DNA of 64,000 bases, from NCBI GenBank assembly GCA_004005435.1, contig RZWH01000008.1, positions 62,001-126,000 of the forward strand. The letters are read 5' to 3'. Source of the stretch: Rhodobacteraceae bacterium CCMM004 (GTDB taxonomy: Bacteria; Pseudomonadota; Alphaproteobacteria; Rhodobacterales; Rhodobacteraceae). The translations under genes and the position numbers were made by a program. Position 1 is the stretch's first letter, and each line of letters starts with the position of its first letter. The notes under the pieces are model-generated. The model searched no databases, was not told where the DNA came from, and saw only the letters and a program-made list of their open reading frames with translations. This document shows, one piece after another, positions 16,630 through 25,052 of this stretch.

Positions 16630-18114
16630 GTGACCGACACCTCCGCCTTCCCCGATCCGGTCTATCGCGAGACCGTGCTGGAGCCGCTGTTCGAGGGCGT
16701 GCGCACGCACTATGCCGGGCATATGGACGCCATCAACCGCGCCCATCTGGTGATGCTGACAGAGACCGGCATCCTGCCCCGCGCCGACGCCGCCCGGATC
16801 GCCGGGGCGCTCAGCGACATCGCCGCCGACACCGACCCCGCCAGCCTCACCTATACCGGCGAACACGAGGACTGGTTCTTCCTCGTGGAGGCCGAGCTGC
16901 GCCGCCGCCTGGGCGACCTCGGCGGCGCGCTGCACACCGCGCGATCGCGCAACGACATGGACCACACCATGTTCAAGATGGTCCTGCGCGACCGGGCCGC
17001 GACGCTGCTGGACGAGGGCCTGGCCCTGGCCGCCACCCTGCGCCGCCGCGCGGGCGAGGAGGCGGGCACCCCCATCGTCGCCTATACCCACGGCCAGCCC
17101 GCGCAGCCCTCGACCTTCGGCCACTATCTCGCCGCGGTGCTGGAGGTGCTCCTGGGCGACCTCGACCGCCTGGCCCGCGCCATGCAAGCGCTCGACGCCT
17201 GCCCCATGGGCGCCGCGGCGATCATCACCACCGGCTTTCCCATCGACCGCGACCGCGTCGCGCACCTGTTGGGCTTCGAACGTCCGCGGCTCAACTCCTA
17301 CGCCTGCATCGCCGGGGTGGACTACGTCACCGGGCTCTACTCGGCGATCAAGCTCGTCTTCCTCCACCTCGGGCGGGTGGTGCAGGACATGGCGTTCTGG
17401 TCGGCCTTCGAGGTCGGCCAGCTCTACGTCCCGAACGCGCTGGTCCAGGTCAGCTCGATCATGCCGCAAAAGCGCAACCCCGTGCCCATCGAGCATATGC
17501 GCCACCTGGCGGCCGTCACCTGCGGCCACTGCGACACCATCGTCGACACCATGCGCAACACGCCGTTCACCGACATGAACGACAGCGAGGGCGAGGTGCA
17601 GCAGGCGGGCTATGCCGCCTTCGCCTCCGGCGGGCGGATGCTGCGGCTGGCCGAGGCGTTCCTGGGCCAGGTGAGGATCGACGGCGCGCGGGTCCGGGCC
17701 ACCGCCGACGCCGCCTGCATCACCGTCACCGAACTGGCCGACACGCTGGTCCGCGACGAGGGCCTGACCTTCCGCGCCGCGCACGAGATCGCCGCCGCCA
17801 CCGCCCGCGCCGCCATCGCCGCCCGGGCCCCGCTCAGCGCCAGCCGCGACGCCTTTGCCGCCGCGTTCCGCGACCAGACCGGGCGCGACACCGCGCTCGG
17901 CCCCGACGCCTATGCCGCCGCGGTGTCGATGGAGGGCTTCGTCGCCCGCCGCGACCGCCCCGGCGGCCCCGCCCCCGCCGCGCTCGCCGCCGCGCTCGAC
18001 ACCTATGCCGCGACCCACGCGGCGCTGGCCGATACCCTTGCCGCGGGCCGCGCCCGCCGCCGCGAGGCCGAGGCCGACCGCGCCGCCGCCTTCGCCGCCC
18101 TGCTGGAGACCTGA
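16630..18114 (+). CDS. Argininosuccinate lyase-like enzyme of the aspartase/fumarase superfamily
   Basis: A 494-residue protein with the superfamily signature SSIMPQKRNP near residue 280 (the flexible loop serine) and HTARSRND near 100. Two family positions deviate from housekeeping argininosuccinate lyase: SRNDQ is SRNDM, and the THLQRAQP motif is THGQPAQP. It should break a C-N bond by beta-elimination to release fumarate or a related acid, but probably not from argininosuccinate. The GTG at 16630 is chosen because homology begins there. Its location between permeases and the ATPase of one sugar importer argues for a catabolic role on the imported compound. Confidence 0.75.
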   Translation: MTDTSAFPDPVYRETVLEPLFEGVRTHYAGHMDAINRAHLVMLTETGILPRADAARIAGALSDIAADTDPASLTYTGEHEDWFFLVEAELRRRLGDLGGALHTARSRNDMDHTMFKMVLRDRAATLLDEGLALAATLRRRAGEEAGTPIVAYTHGQPAQPSTFGHYLAAVLEVLLGDLDRLARAMQALDACPMGAAAIITTGFPIDRDRVAHLLGFERPRLNSYACIAGVDYVTGLYSAIKLVFLHLGRVVQDMAFWSAFEVGQLYVPNALVQVSSIMPQKRNPVPIEHMRHLAAVTCGHCDTIVDTMRNTPFTDMNDSEGEVQQAGYAAFASGGRMLRLAEAFLGQVRIDGARVRATADAACITVTELADTLVRDEGLTFRAAHEIAAATARAAIAARAPLSASRDAFAAAFRDQTGRDTALGPDAYAAAVSMEGFVARRDRPGGPAPAALAAALDTYAATHAALADTLAAGRARRREAEADRAAAFAALLET

Positions 18115-18116
18115 CC

Positions 18117-19175
18117 TTGGCCGATCTCAGCCTGCACGACCTCGTTAAGACCTACGACAAGACCCAGGTGCTGCACGGCATCGACCTGCACATCGAGGAC
18201 GGCGAATTCGTCGTCTTCGTCGGCCCCTCGGGCTGCGGCAAGTCCACCACCTTGCGCATCATCGCCGGGCTGGAAGAGGCGACGTCGGGCGAGATCCGCA
18301 TCGGCGGGCGCGTGGTCAACAACCTGGAGCCCAAAGAGCGGGACATCGCCATGGTGTTCCAGAACTACGCCATCTATCCACACATGACGGTGCGCAAGAA
18401 CATCGGCTTCGGCCTGCGGTCCTCCAAGCTGCCGCGCGCCGACAAGGACGCGCGCATCGACGAGGTCGCGGCGATCCTCGGCATGACCGACCTGCTCTCG
18501 CGCAAGCCCAGCCAGCTCTCGGGCGGACAGCGGCAACGGGTGGCCATCGGCCGCGCCATGGTTCGCGACCCGGCGGTGTTCCTGTTCGACGAGCCCCTGT
18601 CGAACCTCGACGCGCAGCTGCGCACCCAGATGCGGCTGGAAATCAAGAAGCTGCACCAGCGCGTCGGCACCACCATCGTCTTTGTCACCCACGACCAGGT
18701 CGAGGCGATGACCATGGCCGACCGGATCGTCATCATGAAGGACGGCCGGATCCAGCAGGTGGGCACGCCGTCCGAGGTCTATCACAAGCCCGCCAACACC
18801 TTCGTCGCCCGCTTCATCGGCGCCCCGGCGATGAACATGCTGCCGGGCGAGGCGCAGGCAGGGGGCGTGGCGGTCACCGGCGGCGGGACCGTCCCCGTCG
18901 ATGTCGCCCTGCCCGCGGGACGGCCGATCCTGGTGGGCGTGCGGCCCGAGGACCTGACCCCAGGCGCCGAGGGCGCGGCCCTGGTCGAAGGCCGCCTCAC
19001 CGTGCGCGAGCCCTTGGGCCACGAGACGCTGATCTACGTCGACACCGGTGCGGGCGAGCTGATCGCCAAGGCGGACGGCCGCGTGCCGCCCGAGGTCGGC
19101 AGCACAGTGCGCCTGACCGCGCCGCCGGACACGCTCCACCTCTTCGACGCGGAGACCGGCGAGGCCTTGGCGTGA
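18117..19175 (+). CDS. CUT1 sugar ABC transporter ATP-binding protein (MalK/UgpC family)
   Basis: A 352-residue ATPase. It begins with TTG (LADLSLHDLVKTYDKTQVLHGI), the only start that fits MalK alignment; the preceding stop ends two bases earlier. Walker A is GPSGCGKST, the signature LSGGQRQRVAIGRAM, Walker B FLFDEPLSNLD and switch HDQVEAMTMADR. A C-terminal TOBE domain (about 240-352, GVRPEDL) follows. It energises the permeases at 14198 and 15393. It overlaps the kinase gene start by four bases. Confidence 0.92.
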   Translation: MADLSLHDLVKTYDKTQVLHGIDLHIEDGEFVVFVGPSGCGKSTTLRIIAGLEEATSGEIRIGGRVVNNLEPKERDIAMVFQNYAIYPHMTVRKNIGFGLRSSKLPRADKDARIDEVAAILGMTDLLSRKPSQLSGGQRQRVAIGRAMVRDPAVFLFDEPLSNLDAQLRTQMRLEIKKLHQRVGTTIVFVTHDQVEAMTMADRIVIMKDGRIQQVGTPSEVYHKPANTFVARFIGAPAMNMLPGEAQAGGVAVTGGGTVPVDVALPAGRPILVGVRPEDLTPGAEGAALVEGRLTVREPLGHETLIYVDTGAGELIAKADGRVPPEVGSTVRLTAPPDTLHLFDAETGEALA

Positions 19176-20035
19176 GCGGTGGACCGCCCCGCGGCATCCT
19201 CTGTGTCGGCCGAGTCTACTGCGATCTGATTTTCTCGGATCTGCCGCGGCTGCCGACCATGGGCACCGAGGTGTTCGCGGGGGGGCTGAGCCTGCATCCT
19301 GGGGGCGGCGCGTTCATCACCGCGGCGTGGGCGGCGGCGCTGGGGCGGCCCGCCGCACTGGCCGGGTGGCTGCCCGCGGCGCCCTTCGGCCCGGCGATGG
19401 CAGCGGACTTGGGCGAGGCGGGGGTCGACCTCGCCCTCTGCCGTCCCGCCGAGACCGACGCGCCGCAGATCACGGTCGCCCTGACGGGCCCCGAGGACCG
19501 CGCCTTCGTCACCCGGCGGACGGGCACGGCGGCGCCGCCGGTAACGGCGCGAGACCTCGCCGGGCGGGGTCTGACGCATCTGCATGTGGGCGAGCTGACC
19601 ACCCTGATCGAGATGCCCGAGCTGATCGGCGCTGCGCGGGCGGCGGGACTGACCGTCTCGCTCGACTGCGCCTGGGACGACGCGACCGAGGCCGCCGTTG
19701 CCGCACCGCTGATCGCCCAGGTCGACGTGTTCCTGCCCAATGCCGAAGAGGCCGCGCGTTTGGGCAGCCTGGGCATCGCCGAGGGCGCCACCCCCCTGAC
19801 GGTGATCAAGCGCGGCGCCGAAGGGTCCGAGGCGCGGGGCCGCTGCGTCCCCGCCGCCCGCTGTGCCGTGGTCGATACCACCGGGGCCGGCGATGCCTTT
19901 AACGCCGGGTTCCTCGACGCCTGGCTGGACGGCCGCCCGATCGAGGCGTGCCTGGCCGCGGGCAACGCCGCCGGGGTCCGCGCCATCGGCGTCCGCGGTG
20001 GCTATGCCCCCCGCCCCTCGGTCCCCGCGATGTAG
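19172..20035 (+). CDS. PfkB family carbohydrate kinase
   Basis: A 287-residue ribokinase-like protein. The N-terminal part has GGLSLHPGGGAFITAAWAAALG (substrate-side GG motif) and the C-terminal part has the PfkB signature VDTTGAGDAFNAGFLDAWL with catalytic Asp. It phosphorylates a sugar or sugar derivative with ATP in the cytoplasm. It starts at GTG overlapping the ATPase stop. It is the last gene of the ROK-linked operon and would trap the imported or cleaved product. The substrate is not known. Confidence 0.88.
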   Translation: MSGGPPRGILCVGRVYCDLIFSDLPRLPTMGTEVFAGGLSLHPGGGAFITAAWAAALGRPAALAGWLPAAPFGPAMAADLGEAGVDLALCRPAETDAPQITVALTGPEDRAFVTRRTGTAAPPVTARDLAGRGLTHLHVGELTTLIEMPELIGAARAAGLTVSLDCAWDDATEAAVAAPLIAQVDVFLPNAEEAARLGSLGIAEGATPLTVIKRGAEGSEARGRCVPAARCAVVDTTGAGDAFNAGFLDAWLDGRPIEACLAAGNAAGVRAIGVRGGYAPRPSVPAM

Positions 20036-20116
20036 CGCGAGACGTGACCCGCACCTGCCGATTTTAAGGGCCGCGCCAACTTGAGCGGTGGTGCAGGAGG
20101 GGCTGCCCCGCCGGCC

Positions 20117-20134
20117 GCCTGTCGGCAGACAGGC
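20117..20134. terminator. Hairpin after the kinase gene
   Basis: Perfect seven-base arms GCCTGTC with a four-base loop, 82 bases past the kinase stop and ahead of the next operon's operator. There is no U-tract, so termination is a guess. Confidence 0.35.
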
Positions 20135-20204
20135 ACTGGGCGAACCTGCCCTTTTCGCATCCTGCTGCGGCGTAGTCAGCCAAGACAGGTTCTGCCGCGC
20201 CGGG

Positions 20205-20222
20205 AATACAAACGTTTGTATT
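20205..20222. promoter_or_regulatory. LacI-type operator, 18-bp perfect palindrome
   Basis: AATACAAACGTTTGTATT, a perfect palindrome with the central CG typical of LacI/GalR operators, 72 bases upstream of the binding-protein ATG. The site at 33447-33464, beside the lacI-like gene, is the same except for one base. This ties the CUT2 operon to the regulator at 33.5 kb. A TTGACC at 20221-20226 could be a -35 element overlapping the operator. Confidence 0.85.
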
Positions 20223-20293
20223 GACCCGAATCTGCAATCGGGGTCACATGTGCGCCAGAACGAGAACGGGCCTCGCGCCCGAGGGAGGATTGC

Positions 20294-21313
20294 ATGACCA
20301 TCACCGTCACCCGCCTCTGGGCGGCCACCGCGCTTGCCGCCGTCCTGGCCGCTGGACCCGCTTTGGCGCAGGAGTGCCTGGGCACCGCCGAGGACTTGCA
20401 CCTGACCGAGGACCAGCGCGCCGACATCGCCGGGCGCGACCTGACCTTCGGCTTCCTGACCAACAACATCTCCGACGACTTCAGCCGGACCCTGGCCAAG
20501 GGCGGCGAGGATTTCGCCGCCGAGCTGGGAGTCGAGCTGATCGTCAACTCCGCCGACTTCGACGCCAACACCCAGCTCAGCCAGTTCGACGCGCTCGTGC
20601 AGCAGCAGGTCGACGGCATCTTCCTGACCGCGGTGGACGCGGCCTCCATCGGTCAGGCGGTGCGGCGCGCCAACGACGCCGGGATCCCGGTCTTCATCGT
20701 CGGCGGCGCCCCCACCCGGGGCGAGGTCATCGCGGTGATGAACGCCTCGTCCTACCAGGGCAGCTATGACGCGGGGACCGCGTTGATGGAGGCCATCGGC
20801 GAGCCCAATGCCAAGATCGCGATCCTGGGCATTCCCTTCGCGCTCCAGACCATCCGCGACCGCGAAAAGGGCATTCTCGACGCCGTGGGCGCGGCCGGGG
20901 GGCAGGTCATCTCGCTCCAGTCCGACTTCAGCCAGGACGTGCTGCTGCAACTGGCGCAGAACGTGATCCAGGCCAACCCGGACCTGGGCGGCATCTTTGC
21001 CACATGGAGCCTCGCGGTGAACGCCGCGACCGAGGCGGTCAAGCAATCGGGCCGCGACATCCCCATCGCCGGCTACGACAGCGAGGCGGCGGGCTATCAG
21101 GAACTGGCCTCGGGCGAGACCGACATCGTCGCGCTGTCGGGCCAGCAGGCCGCGGTGCAGGGGCGCGCGGCCATCGAGGGGCTGGCGCAGTCGCTCCTGG
21201 GCGCCGAGCTGTGCGACGAGATTATCACGCCGAACCTGCTGGTCACGGCCGACAACTACGAAGAGATGTGGGCGACCCAGTATCCCGGTTCGACGCCGCC
21301 CTGGGCGCAGTGA
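20294..21313 (+). CDS. CUT2 (ribose-type) ABC transporter sugar-binding protein
   Basis: A 339-residue periplasmic binding protein type 1. The signal peptide is TRLWAATALAAVLAAGPALAQ. The mature part reads LTFGFLTNNISDDFSRTLAKGGEDFAAELGVELIVNSADFDANTQLSQFDALVQQQVDGIFLT in pieces typical of RbsB, then DAGIPVFIVGG and a late IAGYDSEAAGYQ. Ligands of this group are usually monosaccharides. A GAGGGAGG site precedes the ATG. It is the first gene of the operon under the LacI-type operator, and a very stable hairpin follows. Confidence 0.9.
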   Translation: MTITVTRLWAATALAAVLAAGPALAQECLGTAEDLHLTEDQRADIAGRDLTFGFLTNNISDDFSRTLAKGGEDFAAELGVELIVNSADFDANTQLSQFDALVQQQVDGIFLTAVDAASIGQAVRRANDAGIPVFIVGGAPTRGEVIAVMNASSYQGSYDAGTALMEAIGEPNAKIAILGIPFALQTIRDREKGILDAVGAAGGQVISLQSDFSQDVLLQLAQNVIQANPDLGGIFATWSLAVNAATEAVKQSGRDIPIAGYDSEAAGYQELASGETDIVALSGQQAAVQGRAAIEGLAQSLLGAELCDEIITPNLLVTADNYEEMWATQYPGSTPPWAQ

Positions 21314-21360
21314 GGCGGCGGACAGATCGGACGGTTCGGCATTCTGGCTGAGGGCAGCCC

Positions 21361-21397
21361 CCGGCCGCGGGCGGGGGGGTGCCCCGCCCGCGGCCGG
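21361..21397 (+). terminator. Very stable intercistronic hairpin (16-bp perfect stem)
   Basis: Arms CCGGCCGCGGGCGGGG at 21361-21376 and its complement at 21382-21397, with a five-base loop, 47 bases after the binding-protein stop. It has no U-tract. Placed between a binding-protein gene and its ATPase gene, it likely protects the upstream mRNA and limits read-through, giving excess binding protein. Confidence 0.6.
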
Positions 21398-21694
21398 GCG
21401 GGAGATCGACGATATGCGACTTAAGTCAGTGCAAATCTTCGTCTCGGCCGCCTCCTTGGCGAGACAGAGCGCATCGCCGGGCCGCGGCGCGGCGATCCGA
21501 CGAGACTTCTATGGCGCCTTATGGTCGCCAAGCACGTCCTCCAGAACGAGCGCAGTACCTGCGGCAGCCAAATCGCCGGGCCGTGGGGGCGGTCGCTATT
21601 GTTGCGCCATTGGTCTGAGCGACAATGGCAACGCGATGCGCGGCGGGCTTCGCCCTTGTCCCGCGCAGAGTTGCGCATTGGCTGAACCTACCCC
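21398..21694. other. 297-bp intergenic remainder before the CUT2 ATPase gene
   Basis: Lower in G/C than the genes beside it. It carries the inverted copy of the ~39-bp repeat (21591-21629). The piece CTTGGCGACCATAAGGCGCC, read on the minus strand near 21514-21533, also resembles sequence at 15283-15300. No frame looks protein-like; it may be remnant DNA shared with the 15.1-15.4 kb gap. Confidence 0.5.
21591..21629 (-). repeat. Dispersed ~39-bp repeat, inverted copy
   Basis: On the minus strand 21629 to 21604 reads GCCATTGTCGCTCAGACC and on, matching 15255-15280 at 24 of 26 positions, then similarity continues to 21591. The core has inverted halves GCGCCATTG/CAATGGC. It lies about 65 bases upstream of the ATPase start. 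Confidence 0.7.
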
Positions 21695-23191
21695 ATGACC
21701 CCCCTCCTCCGCCTCGACGGCATCTCCAAGGGCTTTCCCGGGGTGCAGGCGTTGCAGGACGTCTCGCTGGACGTCCACGCGGGCGAGGTACACGCGGTCA
21801 TGGGCGAGAACGGCGCGGGCAAGTCCACGCTGATGAAGATCGCCGCGGGCCTCTATCGCCCCGACGCTGGCAGCATCGCCGTGGACGGGGCCGCCACCTC
21901 CTTCGCCGGTCCCGCCGACGCCACCGCCCACGGCATCCACACGGTGTTTCAGGAGCTGACGGTGCTCGACAACCTCGACGTCGGGCGCAACGTGATGATG
22001 GGGCACGAGCCGGGGCGCGGCCCGCTGCTCGACCGCCGGGCGCTCCGCCGCGCCGCGCAGGAGGTGCTGGACCGGCTGGGCATCGCGCTCGACGCCGCAA
22101 CGCCCGCCGCGCGCCTCTCCACCGGCGCGCGGCAGATGGTCGAGATCGCCCGCGCCTGCGCCACCGCCCCCCGCGTCCTGATCCTCGACGAGCCCACCTC
22201 GTCACTGGGCAGCCACGAGGAAGAGACGCTGTTTGCCCTCATCGACCGGCTCAAGGCCATGGGCGTCGGCATCGTCTACATCACCCACCGCATGAGCGAG
22301 GTGTTCCGCCTGGCCGACCGCCTGACCGTGCTGCGCGACGGGCGCCACGTCGTCACCGGACCGGCGGCCGAGTTCGACCGCGACAGCCTGATCCGCGCCA
22401 TGGTCGGCCGCGACGTGGAGGATCGCAGCCATGGGATGGTGTCCAGGGATCTGCCGCCCGCGCTCTCCGTCGCCCGAGTGACCCGCGGCCGCGCCGTCCG
22501 CGGCGCCACCCTGCGGCTGCATGAGGGCGAGGTGCTGGGGCTGGCCGGGCTGATGGGGGCGGGGCGCACCGAACTCGCGCGCCTGATGGCCGGGGCCGAC
22601 CAGCCGGACTCGGGGTCGATGGTCCTGTTCGGCGCGCCCTACGCCCCCCGCGACGTGGCCGAGGCCATCGCGGCAGGGGTCGTCTACGTCCCCGAGGACC
22701 GCAAGGACCTGGGCCTCGTCCTGTCGCTCAGCGTGGCCGAGAACATCTCGCTGCCTGCCTACCGCCAGCACCGGCGCGCAGGCCTTCTGGACCTCGCTGC
22801 GCTGCGCCGCCGCGCCGCCGACTGGGCCGGGCGTCTGGGGGTCAAGGCCCCCTCGCCCGCCGTCCGGGTCGACACCCTGTCGGGCGGCAACCAGCAAAAG
22901 GTCGTTCTGGCCAAGTGGCTCGCCATGGCGCCGCGCGTGGTCCTGCTGGACGAGCCCACCCGCGGTGTGGACGTGGGCGCCAAGGCCGAGATCCACGCCC
23001 GCATCCGCGCCCTGGCCGCGGACGGCGCCGCGGTCCTCGTGATCTCGTCCGAGTTGCCCGAGGTCCTGTCGGTGGCCGACCGCATCGCCGTCATGGCGGG
23101 GGGCCGTGTCGTCGGCACCGTCCCGGCGGCGAAGGCCAGCGAGGAGTCGCTCCTCGCCCTCGCGTTCGCAGAAGACGAGGTCGCGGCGTGA
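21695..23191 (+). CDS. CUT2 sugar ABC transporter ATP-binding protein (RbsA type, double ATPase)
   Basis: A 498-residue protein with two ABC domains. The first (about 1-235) has Walker A GENGAGKST and LILDEPTSSLGSHEEETLF. The second (about 250-495) keeps LSGGNQQKVVLAKWL and VLLDEPTRGVDVGAKAEI but has a degenerate Walker A (GLMGAGRTEL), as is usual in RbsA. The first domain's signature is STGARQMVEIARAC, the normal variant. It powers two different permeases encoded next. The stop overlaps the GTG of the first permease. Confidence 0.93.
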   Translation: MTPLLRLDGISKGFPGVQALQDVSLDVHAGEVHAVMGENGAGKSTLMKIAAGLYRPDAGSIAVDGAATSFAGPADATAHGIHTVFQELTVLDNLDVGRNVMMGHEPGRGPLLDRRALRRAAQEVLDRLGIALDAATPAARLSTGARQMVEIARACATAPRVLILDEPTSSLGSHEEETLFALIDRLKAMGVGIVYITHRMSEVFRLADRLTVLRDGRHVVTGPAAEFDRDSLIRAMVGRDVEDRSHGMVSRDLPPALSVARVTRGRAVRGATLRLHEGEVLGLAGLMGAGRTELARLMAGADQPDSGSMVLFGAPYAPRDVAEAIAAGVVYVPEDRKDLGLVLSLSVAENISLPAYRQHRRAGLLDLAALRRRAADWAGRLGVKAPSPAVRVDTLSGGNQQKVVLAKWLAMAPRVVLLDEPTRGVDVGAKAEIHARIRALAADGAAVLVISSELPEVLSVADRIAVMAGGRVVGTVPAAKASEESLLALAFAEDEVAA

Positions 23192-24120
23192 GGGCCGCCC
23201 GCCTGGCCCGGACCCTCCTGCCCTATGCCGGGCTGATCGGGCTGATCGTCTACTTTTCGCTGGCATCGGACTTCTTCCTCAACCAGCGCAACTTCGAGCG
23301 GCTGATCACCGACAGCGCGACGCTGATCGTGGTGAGCCTGGGCATGACGCTGGTGATCCTGCTGGGCGAGATCGACCTGAGCGTGGGCGCGGTGGTGGCG
23401 CTGCTGTCAGTCCTGCTGGCGCAGATGCTGGGGCTGGGCTGGCCCTGGCCCGTGGCGGTGCTGGGGGCGCTGGCGCTGGGACTGCTGGTGGGCGCGATCA
23501 ACGGGGCGCTGACGGTGATCGGCGACATCCCGTCCTTCATCGTGACGCTGGGCACCTCGGCCATCGCCACGGGCCTCGCCTTCATCTTCACCGGCGCGAT
23601 CTCGGTCCCGATCTACGACGTGGTGTTCCTGGACCTGTTCTACTCCGACACGATCCTCGGCCTGACCGTGCCGCTGCTTCTGTGCATCGTCGCCTTCGCC
23701 GGGACGCTGCTGGCGCTGACCCGCACCGCCTGGGGGCGCGAGCTGACCGCCATCGGCGCCAACGCGGCGGCCGCGCGGATCGCGGGCGTGCCGGTGCGGC
23801 GCGACAAGGTGCTGGTCTTTGTCGCCATGGGCGGCCTCGTGGCGGTGGGCGCGATCCTGTCGGCGGCACGGCTGGGCTCGGGCGCGCCGGGGGCGGCGCC
23901 GTCCCTGACCCTCGACGCAATCGCGGCGGTGATCATCGGCGGCGCCTCGCTCTTCGGCGGGCAGGCGTCGCTGGTCCGCACTCTGCTGGGCGCGCTGCTG
24001 ATCGCGGTCCTGAACAACGGCATGGTGCTGCTGAACATCAACGTCGATGCGCAATACGTGGTAAAGGGCGTCATCATCCTGCTGGCGGTGGTGCTGGAGC
24101 GGCTGGGGGGCGGGCGATGA
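23188..24120 (+). CDS. CUT2 sugar ABC transporter permease (RbsC family), first
   Basis: A 310-residue permease with eight to ten hydrophobic segments. RbsC hallmarks are TLVILLGEIDLSVGAVVAL, GAINGALTVIGDIPSFIVTLGTSAIATGLAF and the late AVIIGGASLFGGQASLVRTLLGALLIAVLNNGMVLL. It starts with GTG overlapping the ATPase stop, and its stop overlaps the next permease ATG. Equal length to its neighbour suggests a heterodimeric pore. Confidence 0.9.
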   Translation: MRAARLARTLLPYAGLIGLIVYFSLASDFFLNQRNFERLITDSATLIVVSLGMTLVILLGEIDLSVGAVVALLSVLLAQMLGLGWPWPVAVLGALALGLLVGAINGALTVIGDIPSFIVTLGTSAIATGLAFIFTGAISVPIYDVVFLDLFYSDTILGLTVPLLLCIVAFAGTLLALTRTAWGRELTAIGANAAAARIAGVPVRRDKVLVFVAMGGLVAVGAILSAARLGSGAPGAAPSLTLDAIAAVIIGGASLFGGQASLVRTLLGALLIAVLNNGMVLLNINVDAQYVVKGVIILLAVVLERLGGGR

Positions 24121-25049
24121 CCCGCGCGCGGCTGGCCCAGGGCGGGATCTTTGCCGCCTTTGCCCTGATCGTCATCGCGCTGGCCACCGCCAGCCCGGCG
24201 TTCCGCGATCCCGCGAACCTGGTGAACATCGGCCGTCAGGTGGCGATCCTGGGCATCGCCGCCTGCGCCATGACCTGGGTGATCATCCTGGGCGAGATCG
24301 ACCTGAGCGTCGGCGCCGTCGCCTCGGCCGCGGGGGTGGTCACGGCCATGGCGCTGGCCGCGGGGCTGGGGCCGTTGGCGATCCCTGTGGCGCTGGCCAC
24401 CGGTGCTGCCTTCGGGCTGATGAACGGCCTCTTGACCGTGCACGCCCGCGTGCCGTCCTTCATCGCTACGCTGGTGACGTTCTTCATCGCCCAGGGCGTG
24501 GCCCTGACGCTGACCACCGGGCAGACGGTGCTGTTCTCGGCCGACTGGTTCCGCTGGACCTTTGCCACGGGCGGCGCCGGCGGCCTGCGCACCGCCTTCG
24601 TCTGGTTCGCCATCGTCGCGGCGGTCCTGTGGTGGGCGATGGCGCGCACCCGCTTCGGCGCCAACGTCCATGCGGTGGGGGGAAGTCAGGAGAGTGCGCG
24701 GATGCTGGGCCTGCCGGTGGACCGCATGAAGATCGCCATCCTGACCGGCACCGGCGCGCTGATGGGCCTGGCCGGCATGATCCTGATCGCCCGCATCGGC
24801 AACGCCCGCGCCGACGGCGCCATCGGGCTGGAGTTCGACGCCATCGCCGCGGTGGTGATCGGCGGCACCCGGCTCGGCGGCGGCTATGGCTCGATCCCGC
24901 GGACGCTGGTGGGGGTGCTGCTGATCGGGGTGCTGAACAACGGGCTGGCCATCCTCAACGTGGACTTCAACACCCAGCAGGTGATCAAGGGGGCGCTGGT
25001 GATCGGCGTCGTGCTGATCGACCGCTGGACCCGACCCAAGGAGGCGTGA
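24117..25049 (+). CDS. CUT2 sugar ABC transporter permease (RbsC family), second
   Basis: A 310-residue paralogue of the preceding permease, with WVIILGEIDLSVGAVASAAG, VHARVPSFIATLVTFFIAQG and AAVVIGGTRLGGGYGSIPRTLVGVLLIGVLNNGLAIL. The two are clearly distinct in sequence, so the importer probably uses a heterodimer rather than a recent duplicate. The start overlaps the previous stop by four bases; the lactonase gene begins three bases after its stop. Confidence 0.9.
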   Translation: MTRARLAQGGIFAAFALIVIALATASPAFRDPANLVNIGRQVAILGIAACAMTWVIILGEIDLSVGAVASAAGVVTAMALAAGLGPLAIPVALATGAAFGLMNGLLTVHARVPSFIATLVTFFIAQGVALTLTTGQTVLFSADWFRWTFATGGAGGLRTAFVWFAIVAAVLWWAMARTRFGANVHAVGGSQESARMLGLPVDRMKIAILTGTGALMGLAGMILIARIGNARADGAIGLEFDAIAAVVIGGTRLGGGYGSIPRTLVGVLLIGVLNNGLAILNVDFNTQQVIKGALVIGVVLIDRWTRPKEA

Positions 25050-25052
25050 GCC

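Noticed and set aside
16630-18114. Housekeeping argininosuccinate lyase (argH)
   Set aside because: Two conserved substrate-side motifs differ and the gene lies inside a sugar-importer operon, so the symbol was withheld.
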